A DNA stretch of 15,849 bases from CAZTLI01 sp964614375 (GCA_964614375.1 CAZTLI010000077.1:1-15849), one strand, 5' to 3'; positions 7,444 to 14,870 are shown, counted from the first letter of the stretch. The notes: generated from the sequence alone by a model not told the origin. Numbers and translations: made by a program.

Positions 7444-8391
7444 TTAGTGACGGGCCTCCTTTTGCACACGCTCTGCCAGAATCTTAATCTTACGCCCGGT
7501 TTCGTACCAGCTTGTATCACTCAAACCGAGTTTATCTTGAATAAACGCCTCTTCCGCGCCATTCAGATAGTCGCGCACGGCACACGTCCAGCGCATCACC
7601 TCGAACGAGAGCTTGAACGGAATGTCCGCCTCTTCGCCAATCGCAGTCAGGATGTATTCTAAATTGCGTGATGTGCAGGTGATAATGGTCTGTTTCTTGC
7701 CGGGCGGATATTGCGCTGAATAGGCATCAAACAGCGGCAGCCAATCGGGGTCGAGGGCGATACGCCGCTCTTTATATACATTACGCACCTTGTGTTTTAT
7801 GATGACCATCGGGCGCTGCGGATTACTGCGGTCGATGTCGTCCGGTACGAGGCGTGTTGTCTCGCTTTTTTTGATGCCCGTATCCAAAAGCAGCCGAAAT
7901 AACATTTCAGGACGTGTATCTATCTCACTGCCGCGTTTCATCTGCCCTGCGATGTTGAGAGCGTCTTTAATCTGTTCGGGACTTAATACATGCGACAGCG
8001 GCGCGGGGCCAGACCGTTGTAACAGCGCTTTTGCAGGGTCATGGGGCAGCGCGCCAATCGTGTGCAACCACTTAAAATAGACTTTGATCGTTGTCACTCG
8101 CCGCGCGTAGGATTTACGACTGCATGGAATCCCGCGCCCGAACTCCAGCCAATGCAGGAAGTCATTCAGGCGGGTGGTTGTATATTGACCTATAGGCGTA
8201 CCACCGTCGGTATACTCGGCGACAAGCAATAAATCGGACGTAAAGGCTTTGATTGTATGCTCCGACTTACCTTCTTTTTGCAGAAATTTCTGAAACAATT
8301 CGACAGTGGCAGAGAGCGGCGTGTTGCGATGAATATCTTCAGGTTTTGTAGGCTGGTCGGGGAGGAGTGGCATCTGCCGTACATCGGACAT
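7444..8391 (-). CDS. tyrosine recombinase-like protein with degenerate active site
   Basis: A 315-residue protein with the layout of XerC/phage-integrase recombinases. The N-terminal SAM-like core-binding domain (about 25-125) contains FLQKEGKSEHTIKAFTSDL and RRVTTIKVYFKWL. A C-terminal catalytic-like domain (about 135-300) contains LLLDTGIKKSE, MVIIKHKVRNVYKERRIAL and VMRWTCAVRDYLNG. The active site looks broken. The first Arg (usual TGLRxSE) is Lys174. The HxxR box reads E264-V-M-R267, so only the Arg remains. LGH is LGL, and no Tyr sits at the usual nucleophile spacing, although a Tyr lies three residues earlier in SWYET. The ORF is full length without frameshift, which suggests a retained DNA-binding role. 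Start ATG 8391 (GTG 8394 is also possible) follows AAAAGG at 8401-8406. A strong promoter lies upstream. No adjacent attachment repeats or cargo are seen. Confidence 0.82.
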   Translation of the reverse strand: MSDVRQMPLLPDQPTKPEDIHRNTPLSATVELFQKFLQKEGKSEHTIKAFTSDLLLVAEYTDGGTPIGQYTTTRLNDFLHWLEFGRGIPCSRKSYARRVTTIKVYFKWLHTIGALPHDPAKALLQRSGPAPLSHVLSPEQIKDALNIAGQMKRGSEIDTRPEMLFRLLLDTGIKKSETTRLVPDDIDRSNPQRPMVIIKHKVRNVYKERRIALDPDWLPLFDAYSAQYPPGKKQTIITCTSRNLEYILTAIGEEADIPFKLSFEVMRWTCAVRDYLNGAEEAFIQDKLGLSDTSWYETGRKIKILAERVQKEARH

Positions 8392-8430
8392 CACTCAGCA
8401 CCTTTTCACTATAGGAAATGTGTTGTCTAT

Positions 8431-8459
8431 AGCATAGATGTTCGGAGTCTGCCTGTCAA
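8431..8459 (-). promoter_or_regulatory. strong sigma70-type promoter for the recombinase-like gene
   Basis: Minus strand: a perfect TTGACA (8454-8459) and TATGCT (8431-8436) with a 17-nt spacer. Transcription would start near 8424, about 30 nt before the start codon. This is the best -35 element in the window. Confidence 0.65.
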
Positions 8460-8487
8460 GCACATGCACATACCTCCAAAGAGATCA

Positions 8488-8529
8488 ACCACCCACAGAC
8501 ATCGTCTCATTTTGTCTACATGGGGTGGT
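8488..8529. repeat. imperfect inverted repeat / hairpin between divergent promoters
   Basis: The left arm ACCACCCA-C-AGAC (8488-8500) pairs with the right arm GTCT-ACA-TGGGGTGGT (8514-8529). This gives a 4-bp inner stem, a small internal loop and an outer stem of 8 bp with one bulged G, around a 13-nt loop. No U-tract follows, so it is not an obvious terminator. It could be an operator or an RNA structure; function unknown. Confidence 0.45.
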
Positions 8530-8579
8530 GAAATATTACGCACAATTAATAAGAACGTGTTTGGTAGGGGCAAAAATAT

Positions 8580-8605
8580 AGAATTCTGATAATTCTTGTT
8601 ATAAT
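8580..8605 (+). promoter_or_regulatory. extended -10 promoter of the sigma gene overlapped by a 17-bp palindrome
   Basis: TGTTATAAT (8597-8605) is a perfect extended -10 element with no good -35 hexamer at the right distance. Directly upstream lies AGAATT-CTGAT-AATTCT (8580-8596), a perfect 6-bp inverted repeat that spans the place where -35 contacts would fall. Such placement suits a repressor or activator site. Predicted start of transcription is near 8612. Confidence 0.55.
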
Positions 8606-8642
8606 TTCTCCCAACTATTGAATATTTGCAGCGATTTTTAGG

Positions 8643-9296
8643 ATGGGGGTGCTTTTGTCGCAGGTCATATCTTCCGACGATTTGCTCACAAATTGTCTGG
8701 ACAACATATCACGCTACCTGAATAAGAAACCGTCGAACACCAATCAATGCCTGGAATTGTTGCGACGGGCATTTGGTCATCAACGTGGGGATGATTGGGA
8801 CAAAGCCTATATCATTCTGGTAAAAGTGACGGGCATTTTTGTTCGTTCGCATAAGCTCGCGTATTTAATCCCCAATACAGATGATTTTGTGACTGCCAGC
8901 ATTTCTCGATTTTGGGCATCCGTACACCATCGCTACGAACGATTTGACACAACGGAACATTTCTTTAGCTTTCTCAAGATGTGTGTCAATTCGGAGATTG
9001 TGGATTATATACGTAAAGCCAGCCGGGAAAGCGCGGTTGAACCGCCGCCACCCGGGGACTTCGGCGACTGCACGGTGGACGAGATTATGGACATTATTCA
9101 GCAAGAAATTGGCGACGATGATCGTATGATTTTACTGGCAGATTTATTTTTTAGATGGGGTATGAAAGCCCGCCACATCGTCAAAAATTATCCACACATA
9201 TTCCCGGAAAAACGGGAAGTATACACGTTAATTTATACATTACGACAACAACTGCGCCAAAATCCAGATTTGTTGGAGTGTTTACGCAATTCCTGA
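8643..9296 (+). CDS. ECF-like sigma-70 family RNA polymerase sigma factor
   Basis: A 217-residue protein with sigma region 2 and region 4 and no region 3 or membrane segment. Region 2 spans about 80-128: DDFVTASISRFWASV, a helix with FFSFLKMCVNSEIVDYIRKAS, the expected core-binding and -10-binding part. A short acidic/proline linker (PPPPGDFGD) follows. Region 4 spans about 160-211 with MKARHIVKNYP and REVYTLIYTLRQQLRQNPDL as the helix-turn-helix. It resembles a sigma subtype that I associate with Chloroflexota; this is from memory of the family, not a search. It is the first gene of the presumed sigma / anti-sigma-like / CHAT / S8 cluster. The start is unclear: ATG 8643 has no ribosome-binding site, while GTG 8649 has AGGA (8640-8643) 5 nt upstream. 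The palindrome at its promoter may serve regulation of the cluster. Confidence 0.8.
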   Translation: MGVLLSQVISSDDLLTNCLDNISRYLNKKPSNTNQCLELLRRAFGHQRGDDWDKAYIILVKVTGIFVRSHKLAYLIPNTDDFVTASISRFWASVHHRYERFDTTEHFFSFLKMCVNSEIVDYIRKASRESAVEPPPPGDFGDCTVDEIMDIIQQEIGDDDRMILLADLFFRWGMKARHIVKNYPHIFPEKREVYTLIYTLRQQLRQNPDLLECLRNS

Positions 9297-9349
9297 GATT
9301 TTCGCTGTCGCGCGTTTATATCTATGAAAGCAAGAAATGATCGAGGCTT

Positions 9350-10048
9350 ATGGACAAAGACAACTTCAAACTCACCCCGGAGCAAATCGGTCTCCTGCTT
9401 GATGATGAGGCAGACGATACATTGCGGCGCATGGTCGCGCAAAATCCAGCGTTACAGACGCAGTTAGAAACAGCGCGCGAATTTGATGATAGCCTGCGTT
9501 CTATGCTGCGACCGGACAGCAACTATCCATCATCTACAGATATTGGCGAATATGTGTTGGGCTGGATGAATGACGATGATAAACTCGCGTTTGAGCGGCT
9601 ATTGGCGGCGTCACCACGCCTACGCCTTGATGTGGATGAATTGCGCGAGTATCTGGACGCCGATGTCGATTTTGCAGTTGAAACCGATCATCGCAAAATT
9701 CTATGGGCACAGCATATCCTTGTGCCTGAGGAACAACAGGTTAAAGTGGCAGGCGATGACGCCGAAAGTGCATCGTTCACATTTCAAGCAGGCGATCACA
9801 CCCTGTTATTGGAGTTACAAATCAACTATGAAAATGAACACCGGCTCATCGGGCAATTTATCACATCGCAATCGGACGATTGGCAGGGCGCGCATGTAAA
9901 AGTGCATTTTCGCGATGGTTCAGTCATCGAATTTGATTTAGACGACCTCAATACATTCGATGAAGCCTGGTCACATCCTCGCCAATTCGTGCTGCACATC
10001 ATCAATCCAACAGGAGAGGTGTTTCACACCGGGCTGATTTCCATCTAG
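9350..10048 (+). CDS. soluble zinc-less anti-sigma-like protein with C-terminal beta domain
   Basis: A 232-residue protein that I read as the partner of the upstream sigma factor. The N-terminal 100 residues hold two similar modules, about 8-50 (EQIGLLLDDEADD...NPALQTQLETAREFDD) and about 63-103 (TDIGEYVLGWMNDDD...SPRLRLDVDELREYL). Each resembles the helical core of anti-sigma domains, but P-x-L replaces the zinc-binding CPxC. The C-terminal half (about 115-232) alternates beta strands with few helices (FTFQAGDHTLLLELQI, HRLIGQFI, AHVKVHFRDGSVIEFDL, QFVLHIINPTGEVFHTGLISI), suggesting a beta-sandwich. No transmembrane helix or signal peptide is seen, so it is cytoplasmic, unlike classical membrane anti-sigmas. 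GAGG at 9343-9346 is only 3 nt from ATG 9350. It lies 53 nt after the sigma gene and 30 nt before the CHAT gene. The anti-sigma role is inference from motif and position. Confidence 0.7.
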   Translation: MDKDNFKLTPEQIGLLLDDEADDTLRRMVAQNPALQTQLETAREFDDSLRSMLRPDSNYPSSTDIGEYVLGWMNDDDKLAFERLLAASPRLRLDVDELREYLDADVDFAVETDHRKILWAQHILVPEEQQVKVAGDDAESASFTFQAGDHTLLLELQINYENEHRLIGQFITSQSDDWQGAHVKVHFRDGSVIEFDLDDLNTFDEAWSHPRQFVLHIINPTGEVFHTGLISI

Positions 10049-10078
10049 GCGGTTGTCACCAGCAAGTAAGGTAACGAT

Positions 10079-11529
10079 GTGATGAAACGCGCTGAATTGC
10101 AACAATTCCTCGACGCACTCCCGGAACAAACACGGGAGTCGCTTGTATCTCCGCAGTTAGTCGAAGCCAGTGTTGAGTATTTTAAGCAGTTAGTGGATGA
10201 ATATCGATTCATTGATGCGTCTGTGTCGGTAGCCATTGCGAACCAAATCGTCGCTATGGGAATCTGTGAAGCCAATCTGTCGTATCAGGCCCTGGGGCAC
10301 ATGGCAAAGGGCGACTCCCTCGCGCAGCAAGGTAAGATGGATGCAGCATGGGACGAACTGAAGCTCGCGGAATCGCTGTATCTCAAAGATGCAAACGAAG
10401 TCGGTTGGGCACGCACACGCATCGGCTTAATTACAGTCGCTAATAGCAAAGGCAAAACGTTTCGCGAGGCGATTCTGCAAGATATACCGCGTGCCCACGA
10501 CATATTAATAGATAATGGCTTCATCGGCAAAAGCATCGTGCTTTCCAATAACACAGCCGCCAGTTACCACTCCACCGGTGAGCATCACAAGGCGTTGGAA
10601 ACATTCGAAGCGCTATTGGCGCAGGTACGCGCACAGGACGAGACGATACAACGCCTGTATATGGGCATGATTTATGAAAATATCGCGGTCACCTATGCGT
10701 ATCTTGGTCAAAATCGACAGTCACTCGACGCGCGTGAACTAGCGCAGCACCACTTCTTGCAGAATAATCAGGTCGAAGCAATGCTGCGCTCACGGATCAA
10801 TTCAGCCATGATTTTGCGGCGTCTGGGTTACTATGTGCAGGCCATAAGACTGCTGCGCGAGGCTATTGCTACGGAATGGTACGCGCTGCAAGATGCGGGC
10901 GAACGCTTACTTGCAGAAAAAGGTCTCATCGTGTGTTATCTGGAAGTCGGCAAATTCCGACAGGCGCTGAATATTGCCCGGGAGCTTCACGAAGCCTTTG
11001 CGTCGTGGGGCAATCAAACCGATAGATTAGAAGTCCTCGTTTACCAGGCTGTGGCAGAGGCCGAGTTACACCGTTATGACGATGCCCTTGAAACACTCGC
11101 ACAAGCCCAACAGATTGCGGATGAACTCAAAGCCACTTTCCGAATGGGCGAAATTCATGGAATGCGGAGCAAGATTTATCTCGCACAAGGGCAGACAGAC
11201 CGGGTGCTGGACGAGGTGGATGTTGCGCTGACCTATCTGCCACCCGATAAAAACCGCTATGAAAGTGCCAGTCTACTGCTGGCAAAGAGTCGTTATTATG
11301 TCCATACCGAAAATTACACCGCAGCGCGGGCATGTCTTGCACACCTCTTTCAGATTGCCGAACAGGAACAATTACCATCGTTACAGGTGGAGGGTTATCT
11401 ACTGGTTGGACAAATCCATCAGACCTTAGGCGAATCTGCTGATGCCGTTTCAAATTATCAAGCGGCGACTACCCTTGTTGAACACACCCAACAAACACTG
11501 ACGTTGACGCTACGCAGCGATTTTCTGGG
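10079..11529 (+). CDS. TPR-CHAT protease, N-terminal (TPR) part up to the assembly gap
   Basis: Encodes residues 1-483 of a CHAT protease that is split only by the assembly. This half is almost wholly alpha-helical with many tetratricopeptide-like repeats from about 65. Examples are NTAASYHSTGEHHKALETFE, GMIYENIAVTYAYLGQNRQS, ICEANLSYQALGHMAKGDSL, AVAEAELHRYDDALETLAQA and LLVGQIHQTLGESADAVSNY. TPR arrays in such proteases usually sense a partner or ligand. Start is GTG 10079 or the adjacent ATG 10082; TAAGG at 10067-10071 fits both, with the better spacing to GTG. It is 30 nt downstream of the anti-sigma-like gene. The frame runs into Ns at 11530. The apparent extension through the gap to a stop at 11656 is an artefact of duplicated overlap sequence; the true continuation is at 11685. 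Confidence 0.88.
11475..11529. repeat. 55-nt sequence duplicated at the left edge of the scaffold gap
   Basis: Identical over all 55 positions to 11630-11684 on the other side of the Ns. The exact length, ending flush at the gap on one side and beginning flush on the other, indicates overlapping contig ends, not a biological repeat. Confidence 0.97.
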
Positions 11530-11629
11530 NNNNNNNNNNNNNNNNNNNNNNNNNNNNNNNNNNNNNNNNNNNNNNNNNNNNNNNNNNNNNNNNNNNNNNN
11601 NNNNNNNNNNNNNNNNNNNNNNNNNNNNN
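11530..11629. other. 100-N scaffold gap (artefactual)
   Basis: Exactly 100 Ns, the usual placeholder for a gap of unknown size. Since the flanking contigs share a 55-nt end, there is probably no missing sequence at all. Removing 155 nt (Ns plus one copy) joins the two halves of the CHAT gene in the same frame. Confidence 0.95.
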
Positions 11630-13038
11630 TTGTTGAACACACCCAACAAACACTGACGTTGACGCTACGCAGCGATTTTCTGGGTAAACATCATCAAGCC
11701 CATCAGCAGTTGGTCGCTCATTATTTACGCGAAAACCAACCGACTGAGGCCTTTCGTGCGATAGAAAAACTTAAAGCCCAGCTCTATCTAAGCTATCTGA
11801 TACAACATGATCAATTGCGCTGGCAAGCCGATGGACGAACACAGCAACATCAGTCACAACTCCACCGCCTGCGGGAAGCCTACCACGAGCAGGATACCGC
11901 TCCTGCCGGAGAACGCGACCCGGCCCTAATTGCGGACATCGCCAAGCAAATTGAAAGTCTACGCGAGCATCTCTATTTGACGACTGAGGAATCCGGTCAT
12001 GTTTCAACTGCTGCGCCGGGTCTTAATGAGATTCAGGCGGCGCTGGGCAAAACCGAACTGGTGATTGTGTATTATGAAAGCGAGTCCAGTTATTATGCCA
12101 TTCTCATCACACAAACGGCGGTGGCGTGTGTGCCCTTAGGCGAGGTTGTAAGCTGCCAGCGACTGATTAACCAGTGTTATCTTAACTTTGATGCGGTTTT
12201 ACGATCAAACCTTCAGCGCCTGAATACACGAGCCTACGTCCAAGCGGTGCAGGCTGTCCTCAAAAAATTGTATGACTTGCTCATGTCCCCATTTCAGCGG
12301 TGGCTAGAAGCAGCAACCAAATTGTGGATTGTGCCATATGGTAGTCTGCATCAACTCCCCTTTGGTTGTCTGTACGATTCGGAATGTTATCTCATCCAAC
12401 AATTCGAGATTGCCCTGCTACCCTATGCCGGGCATCTGACACGGCACAATCACACCAACCTGTCACATGGCGCAACAGTGCTCGCCCATTCTTATCAGAA
12501 TCAAGTCCCGCTGCGTCTCGATGAAGGCCAGATGGTTGCTGATTTATTCCATACCCTTTGCCATCAGGAGGCCGAGTCCCGGCGCGAATTGATTTATCAG
12601 GCGCGCGGGCAACTGCTGCACATCGCCGCCCATGCTCGCTTTTATCTTGACCATCCCGACCTGTCATACATTCAATTGGGCGATGGCAAGTTGTATGTCG
12701 ATGACCTGTTTCAAAATGAGATGCCGCTCGAACTGGTCGTCCTCAGCGCCTGTGAAACAGGCAAGGCGCGGATCGCACCCGGCGATGAGCTATTGGGATT
12801 GGGACGGGGTTTTTTGTACAGCGGGGTGAAATCGCTGGTGGTGAGTTTGTGGCGCGTGGCAGATGTCTATACGTATCGACTGATGACCTATTTTTATGAT
12901 GAATTACTACAGGAACAGTCAAAGGCAAAGGCGCTCCAATTGTCACAATGCCGTTTATTACAGGAAGAACCCGACCTGCATCCGGTGCTTTGGGGGGCAT
13001 TCCAATTTATCGGGGATTCGCGCCCACTAAAAAATTGA
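11630..13038 (+). CDS. TPR-CHAT protease, C-terminal (CHAT caspase-like) part after the assembly gap
   Basis: Completes the gene begun at 10079. After removal of the duplicated 55 nt and Ns the whole protein is 934 residues, which I use for numbering. The first part continues the TPR array (QLVAHYLRENQPTEAFRAIE). A charged helical linker follows (about 520-590). The CHAT domain runs from about 597 (LNEIQAALGKTELVIVYYE) to the end. The caspase-type dyad is present: H800 in LLHIAAHARF and C840 in VVLSACETG. It is followed by GDELLGLGRGFLYSGVKSLV and the typical VLWGAFQFIGD ending. CHAT proteins are clan CD cysteine peptidases; cytoplasmic members cut specific protein partners when activated. 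The TTG at 11659 is not a start. The stop is 65 nt before the S8 protease gene. The anti-sigma-like protein is the most obvious candidate substrate, by position only. Confidence 0.9.
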
Positions 13039-13039
13039 A

Positions 13040-13060
13040 AAACGCCCATGCACGGCGTTT
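13040..13060. terminator. intercistronic hairpin after the CHAT gene
   Basis: A perfect 7-bp stem AAACGCC / GGCGTTT around a 7-nt loop, beginning 2 nt after the CHAT stop codon. On the + strand it is followed by ACTACC, not a U-tract, so termination in the gene direction would be weak or partial. Read on the minus strand it is followed by a T-rich run, but no minus-strand gene ends here. It could instead tune the CHAT to S8 expression ratio. Confidence 0.4.
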
Positions 13061-13068
13061 ACTACCTA

Positions 13069-13080
13069 ATTGTGAACAAT
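13069..13080. promoter_or_regulatory. palindromic operator-like site upstream of the S8 gene
   Basis: ATTGT-GA-ACAAT is a perfect 5-bp inverted repeat with a 2-nt centre, in an AT-rich stretch 23 nt before the S8 start. It is short and could be chance, but lies in the only sizeable gap between the CHAT and S8 genes. No convincing -35/-10 pair was found around it. Confidence 0.3.
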
Positions 13081-13103
13081 AATCCATTTGAAAGGAACAT
13101 ATC

Positions 13104-14765
13104 ATGACCGAGCCAATAGCGCTGCCGCCGCAGTCTTTTAATCGCGATGAACTCTTGCTGTATATCACCACCACTATACCCGATAGTGGGGATGCCCTTA
13201 ACCGTGAGGAATACCGTCACAATGTATTAGCTCAGCATCTGGAAACGCTGCTGAACGATTTTGATGTCTATTTAAAAGAAAATTCACCATCGTTGGTTTT
13301 GCTGCGGGAGGGTGAGCAGCCAATCGCCTCATTTTATCCTGCTGGTGAGGCCGATTCAGACTCGTTTGTCAGTTATGTCAAGTTGGGGCTGAGCGAAGAC
13401 CCGGATGTACAAACGAGAGAGAATGCCATCGTCCAGGTCATGCAACTGTATAACAAATTGGATGAAAAAGGCACAAACACCGGTGCGCGACTCAACACCA
13501 GCACCGATGAGTCTGTCCCGCGTTCGGAGATTACGTATATCAGCCCGAATATCAATATCGGCAGTTCACAGGGCAACGCGCTGACAGGTGGCGGGCCGGG
13601 TGCGTTTCCAATTGCCATCACTGAGCAGGCCGCCAGAGACCACGCAGGCTTTGCATTTACAAAGGAATTTGATAACGCGCGTGGGTCGGGCACCGGTGCG
13701 GGTGTCACGGTTGCAGTGTTCGATAACTATTGTCAACCGGCGACCTATCCGTCCAACTGTTTATACACATCGTTGAAATCAAAAATCCAAAATAAGGCAA
13801 AACTCTACATTGTGCCGTCACCACCCACACAAATCCCACCCGGTCAACAATACTTGCGGGACTATCCGCACCCGGTTACCGATCATGGTGTGTTTGTTGC
13901 TGGTATCATCCACTCCATCGCGCCCGATGCCGACATCCGTATGTACCCCATGCTGGACGATTTTGGTGTCGGCGGCGTATTTGAATTGATGAGCGCCCTC
14001 AGTCAATTGCAATCCGACATTGCCAGCGGCAAAACGTGTAACAAAGTGGTCATCAATATGAGTTTTGTGATGACGATATTTACGTCGCCATACAAAGATC
14101 TGCTGATTATGGTGTTGGATTTCCTGTTTAAGCAGCGTTTTGCCGCATTCGATGACTTTAACGAAAATGCCTCCAACGCGGAAGTCTATATCGTTGCAGC
14201 AGTTGGTAATGAACGACGTAACGCCGCCCAACCCGCACCACCGCCCGAATTTCCCGCGAATTATGACATCGACAATGTGATTGGCGTGAGCGCGGCGATG
14301 TTCCGCACGCGGCCTAACGCATTGGATGAGCCCGGGGTATTTAGTACCTTCGATACATCAGATGCCCAGAATGTGACGATTTACTCCAATGCGCCCGAAA
14401 CCCGGCCTGAGAAGGGGTTTATCACCTTTGGGGGTGAGGCTGGAATGAATGGCGCGCTGCGGCAAGCCACCCAACTCGGCATCATCGGCATTTACCTCAA
14501 TCCACTTCCCAAGCCGGGTGCAATGAGTGCCTCGAATTTGAACTATCTGCCTAATCCATCGGGATGGGCGCGTTGGGCGGGCACATCATTCGCGACGCCG
14601 ATTATCAGTGGTGCGCTGGCGCTGTGTTTAAGCAGTGGACAAAACACTGCCGCAATGCGTATCTTCAATAATGCCAATCCAACGGTCTTCCCGGTGTGGC
14701 AAAATCAGCCGTTAAGCCACATCATCGACGAATGTAATGAGTCCTATCGACAGGCATCAGATTAA
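13104..14765 (+). CDS. subtilisin-like S8 serine peptidase, cytoplasmic, with novel N-terminal region
   Basis: A 553-residue S8-family protease. The catalytic triad is visible: D207 in VTVAVFDNY, H261 in DHGVFVAGII and S495 in GTSFATPIISGALAL. The oxyanion-hole Asn is N369 in VAAVGNE. The first about 165 residues are not a recognised propeptide. They include a helix-rich block (EEYRHNVLAQHLETLLNDFD) and a strand region (PSLVLLREGEQPIASFYP), then a Gly-rich linker. There is no signal peptide or transmembrane helix, so the enzyme should act in the cytoplasm, unusual for secreted-type subtilisins. Start ATG 13104 follows AAGGA (13092-13096) at 7 nt. It lies 65 nt after the CHAT gene, and a terminator closes the unit downstream. 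I infer that it acts in the same pathway as CHAT, either activated by it or cutting the same partner. Substrate unknown. Confidence 0.93.
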   Translation: MTEPIALPPQSFNRDELLLYITTTIPDSGDALNREEYRHNVLAQHLETLLNDFDVYLKENSPSLVLLREGEQPIASFYPAGEADSDSFVSYVKLGLSEDPDVQTRENAIVQVMQLYNKLDEKGTNTGARLNTSTDESVPRSEITYISPNINIGSSQGNALTGGGPGAFPIAITEQAARDHAGFAFTKEFDNARGSGTGAGVTVAVFDNYCQPATYPSNCLYTSLKSKIQNKAKLYIVPSPPTQIPPGQQYLRDYPHPVTDHGVFVAGIIHSIAPDADIRMYPMLDDFGVGGVFELMSALSQLQSDIASGKTCNKVVINMSFVMTIFTSPYKDLLIMVLDFLFKQRFAAFDDFNENASNAEVYIVAAVGNERRNAAQPAPPPEFPANYDIDNVIGVSAAMFRTRPNALDEPGVFSTFDTSDAQNVTIYSNAPETRPEKGFITFGGEAGMNGALRQATQLGIIGIYLNPLPKPGAMSASNLNYLPNPSGWARWAGTSFATPIISGALALCLSSGQNTAAMRIFNNANPTVFPVWQNQPLSHIIDECNESYRQASD

Positions 14766-14797
14766 AACTTAAGACTATCATCGCGATAAGACTAAAG

Positions 14798-14819
14798 TCT
14801 CGCCCTGCGCGAGATTTTT
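14798..14819 (+). terminator. rho-independent terminator after the S8 gene
   Basis: A perfect 6-bp stem TCTCGC / GCGAGA (14798-14803 with 14809-14814) with a 5-nt loop is followed directly by TTTTT. The stem can extend by a G-T and A-T pairs. An alternative short palindrome, AGACT-AA-AGTCT (14789-14800), overlaps its left arm. This is the clear end of the sigma-CHAT-S8 unit. Confidence 0.8.
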
Positions 14820-14861
14820 GATTCTAATTGGGTGGCGGTAGACACCGGAGAGTGAAACCTG

Positions 14862-14870
14862 TGTTACAAT
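14862..14870 (+). promoter_or_regulatory. extended -10 promoter for the secreted TPR gene
   Basis: TGTTACAAT is an extended -10 element (TG, one base, then TACAAT, 5/6 to consensus) without a well-spaced -35. It lies about 45 nt before the start codon and after the terminator, so the next gene is a separate transcription unit. Confidence 0.45.

Noticed and set aside
11659..11661. TTG 11659 as the start of a separate CHAT-only gene
   Set aside because: The codon lies inside the duplicated 55-nt overlap, and the same codons are in frame with the TPR half in copy 1; this is one gene broken by a false gap.
10079..13038. TPR-CHAT protein as Csx29 of a type III-E CRISPR (Craspase) locus
   Set aside because: There is no CRISPR array, no gRAMP/Cas7-11 or other cas gene in the window. 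The resemblance is in the TPR-CHAT layout and the presence of a sigma factor only.
13069..13080. ATTGTGAACAAT as a lac-type operator
   Set aside because: It resembles part of the lac operator only over a short core; there is no sugar gene or LacI-type regulator in the window.
7444..14765. Region 7444-14765 as an integrated element with attachment sites
   Set aside because: The recombinase-like protein seems inactive, no flanking direct repeats or tRNA gene is visible, and no phage or plasmid genes are present.
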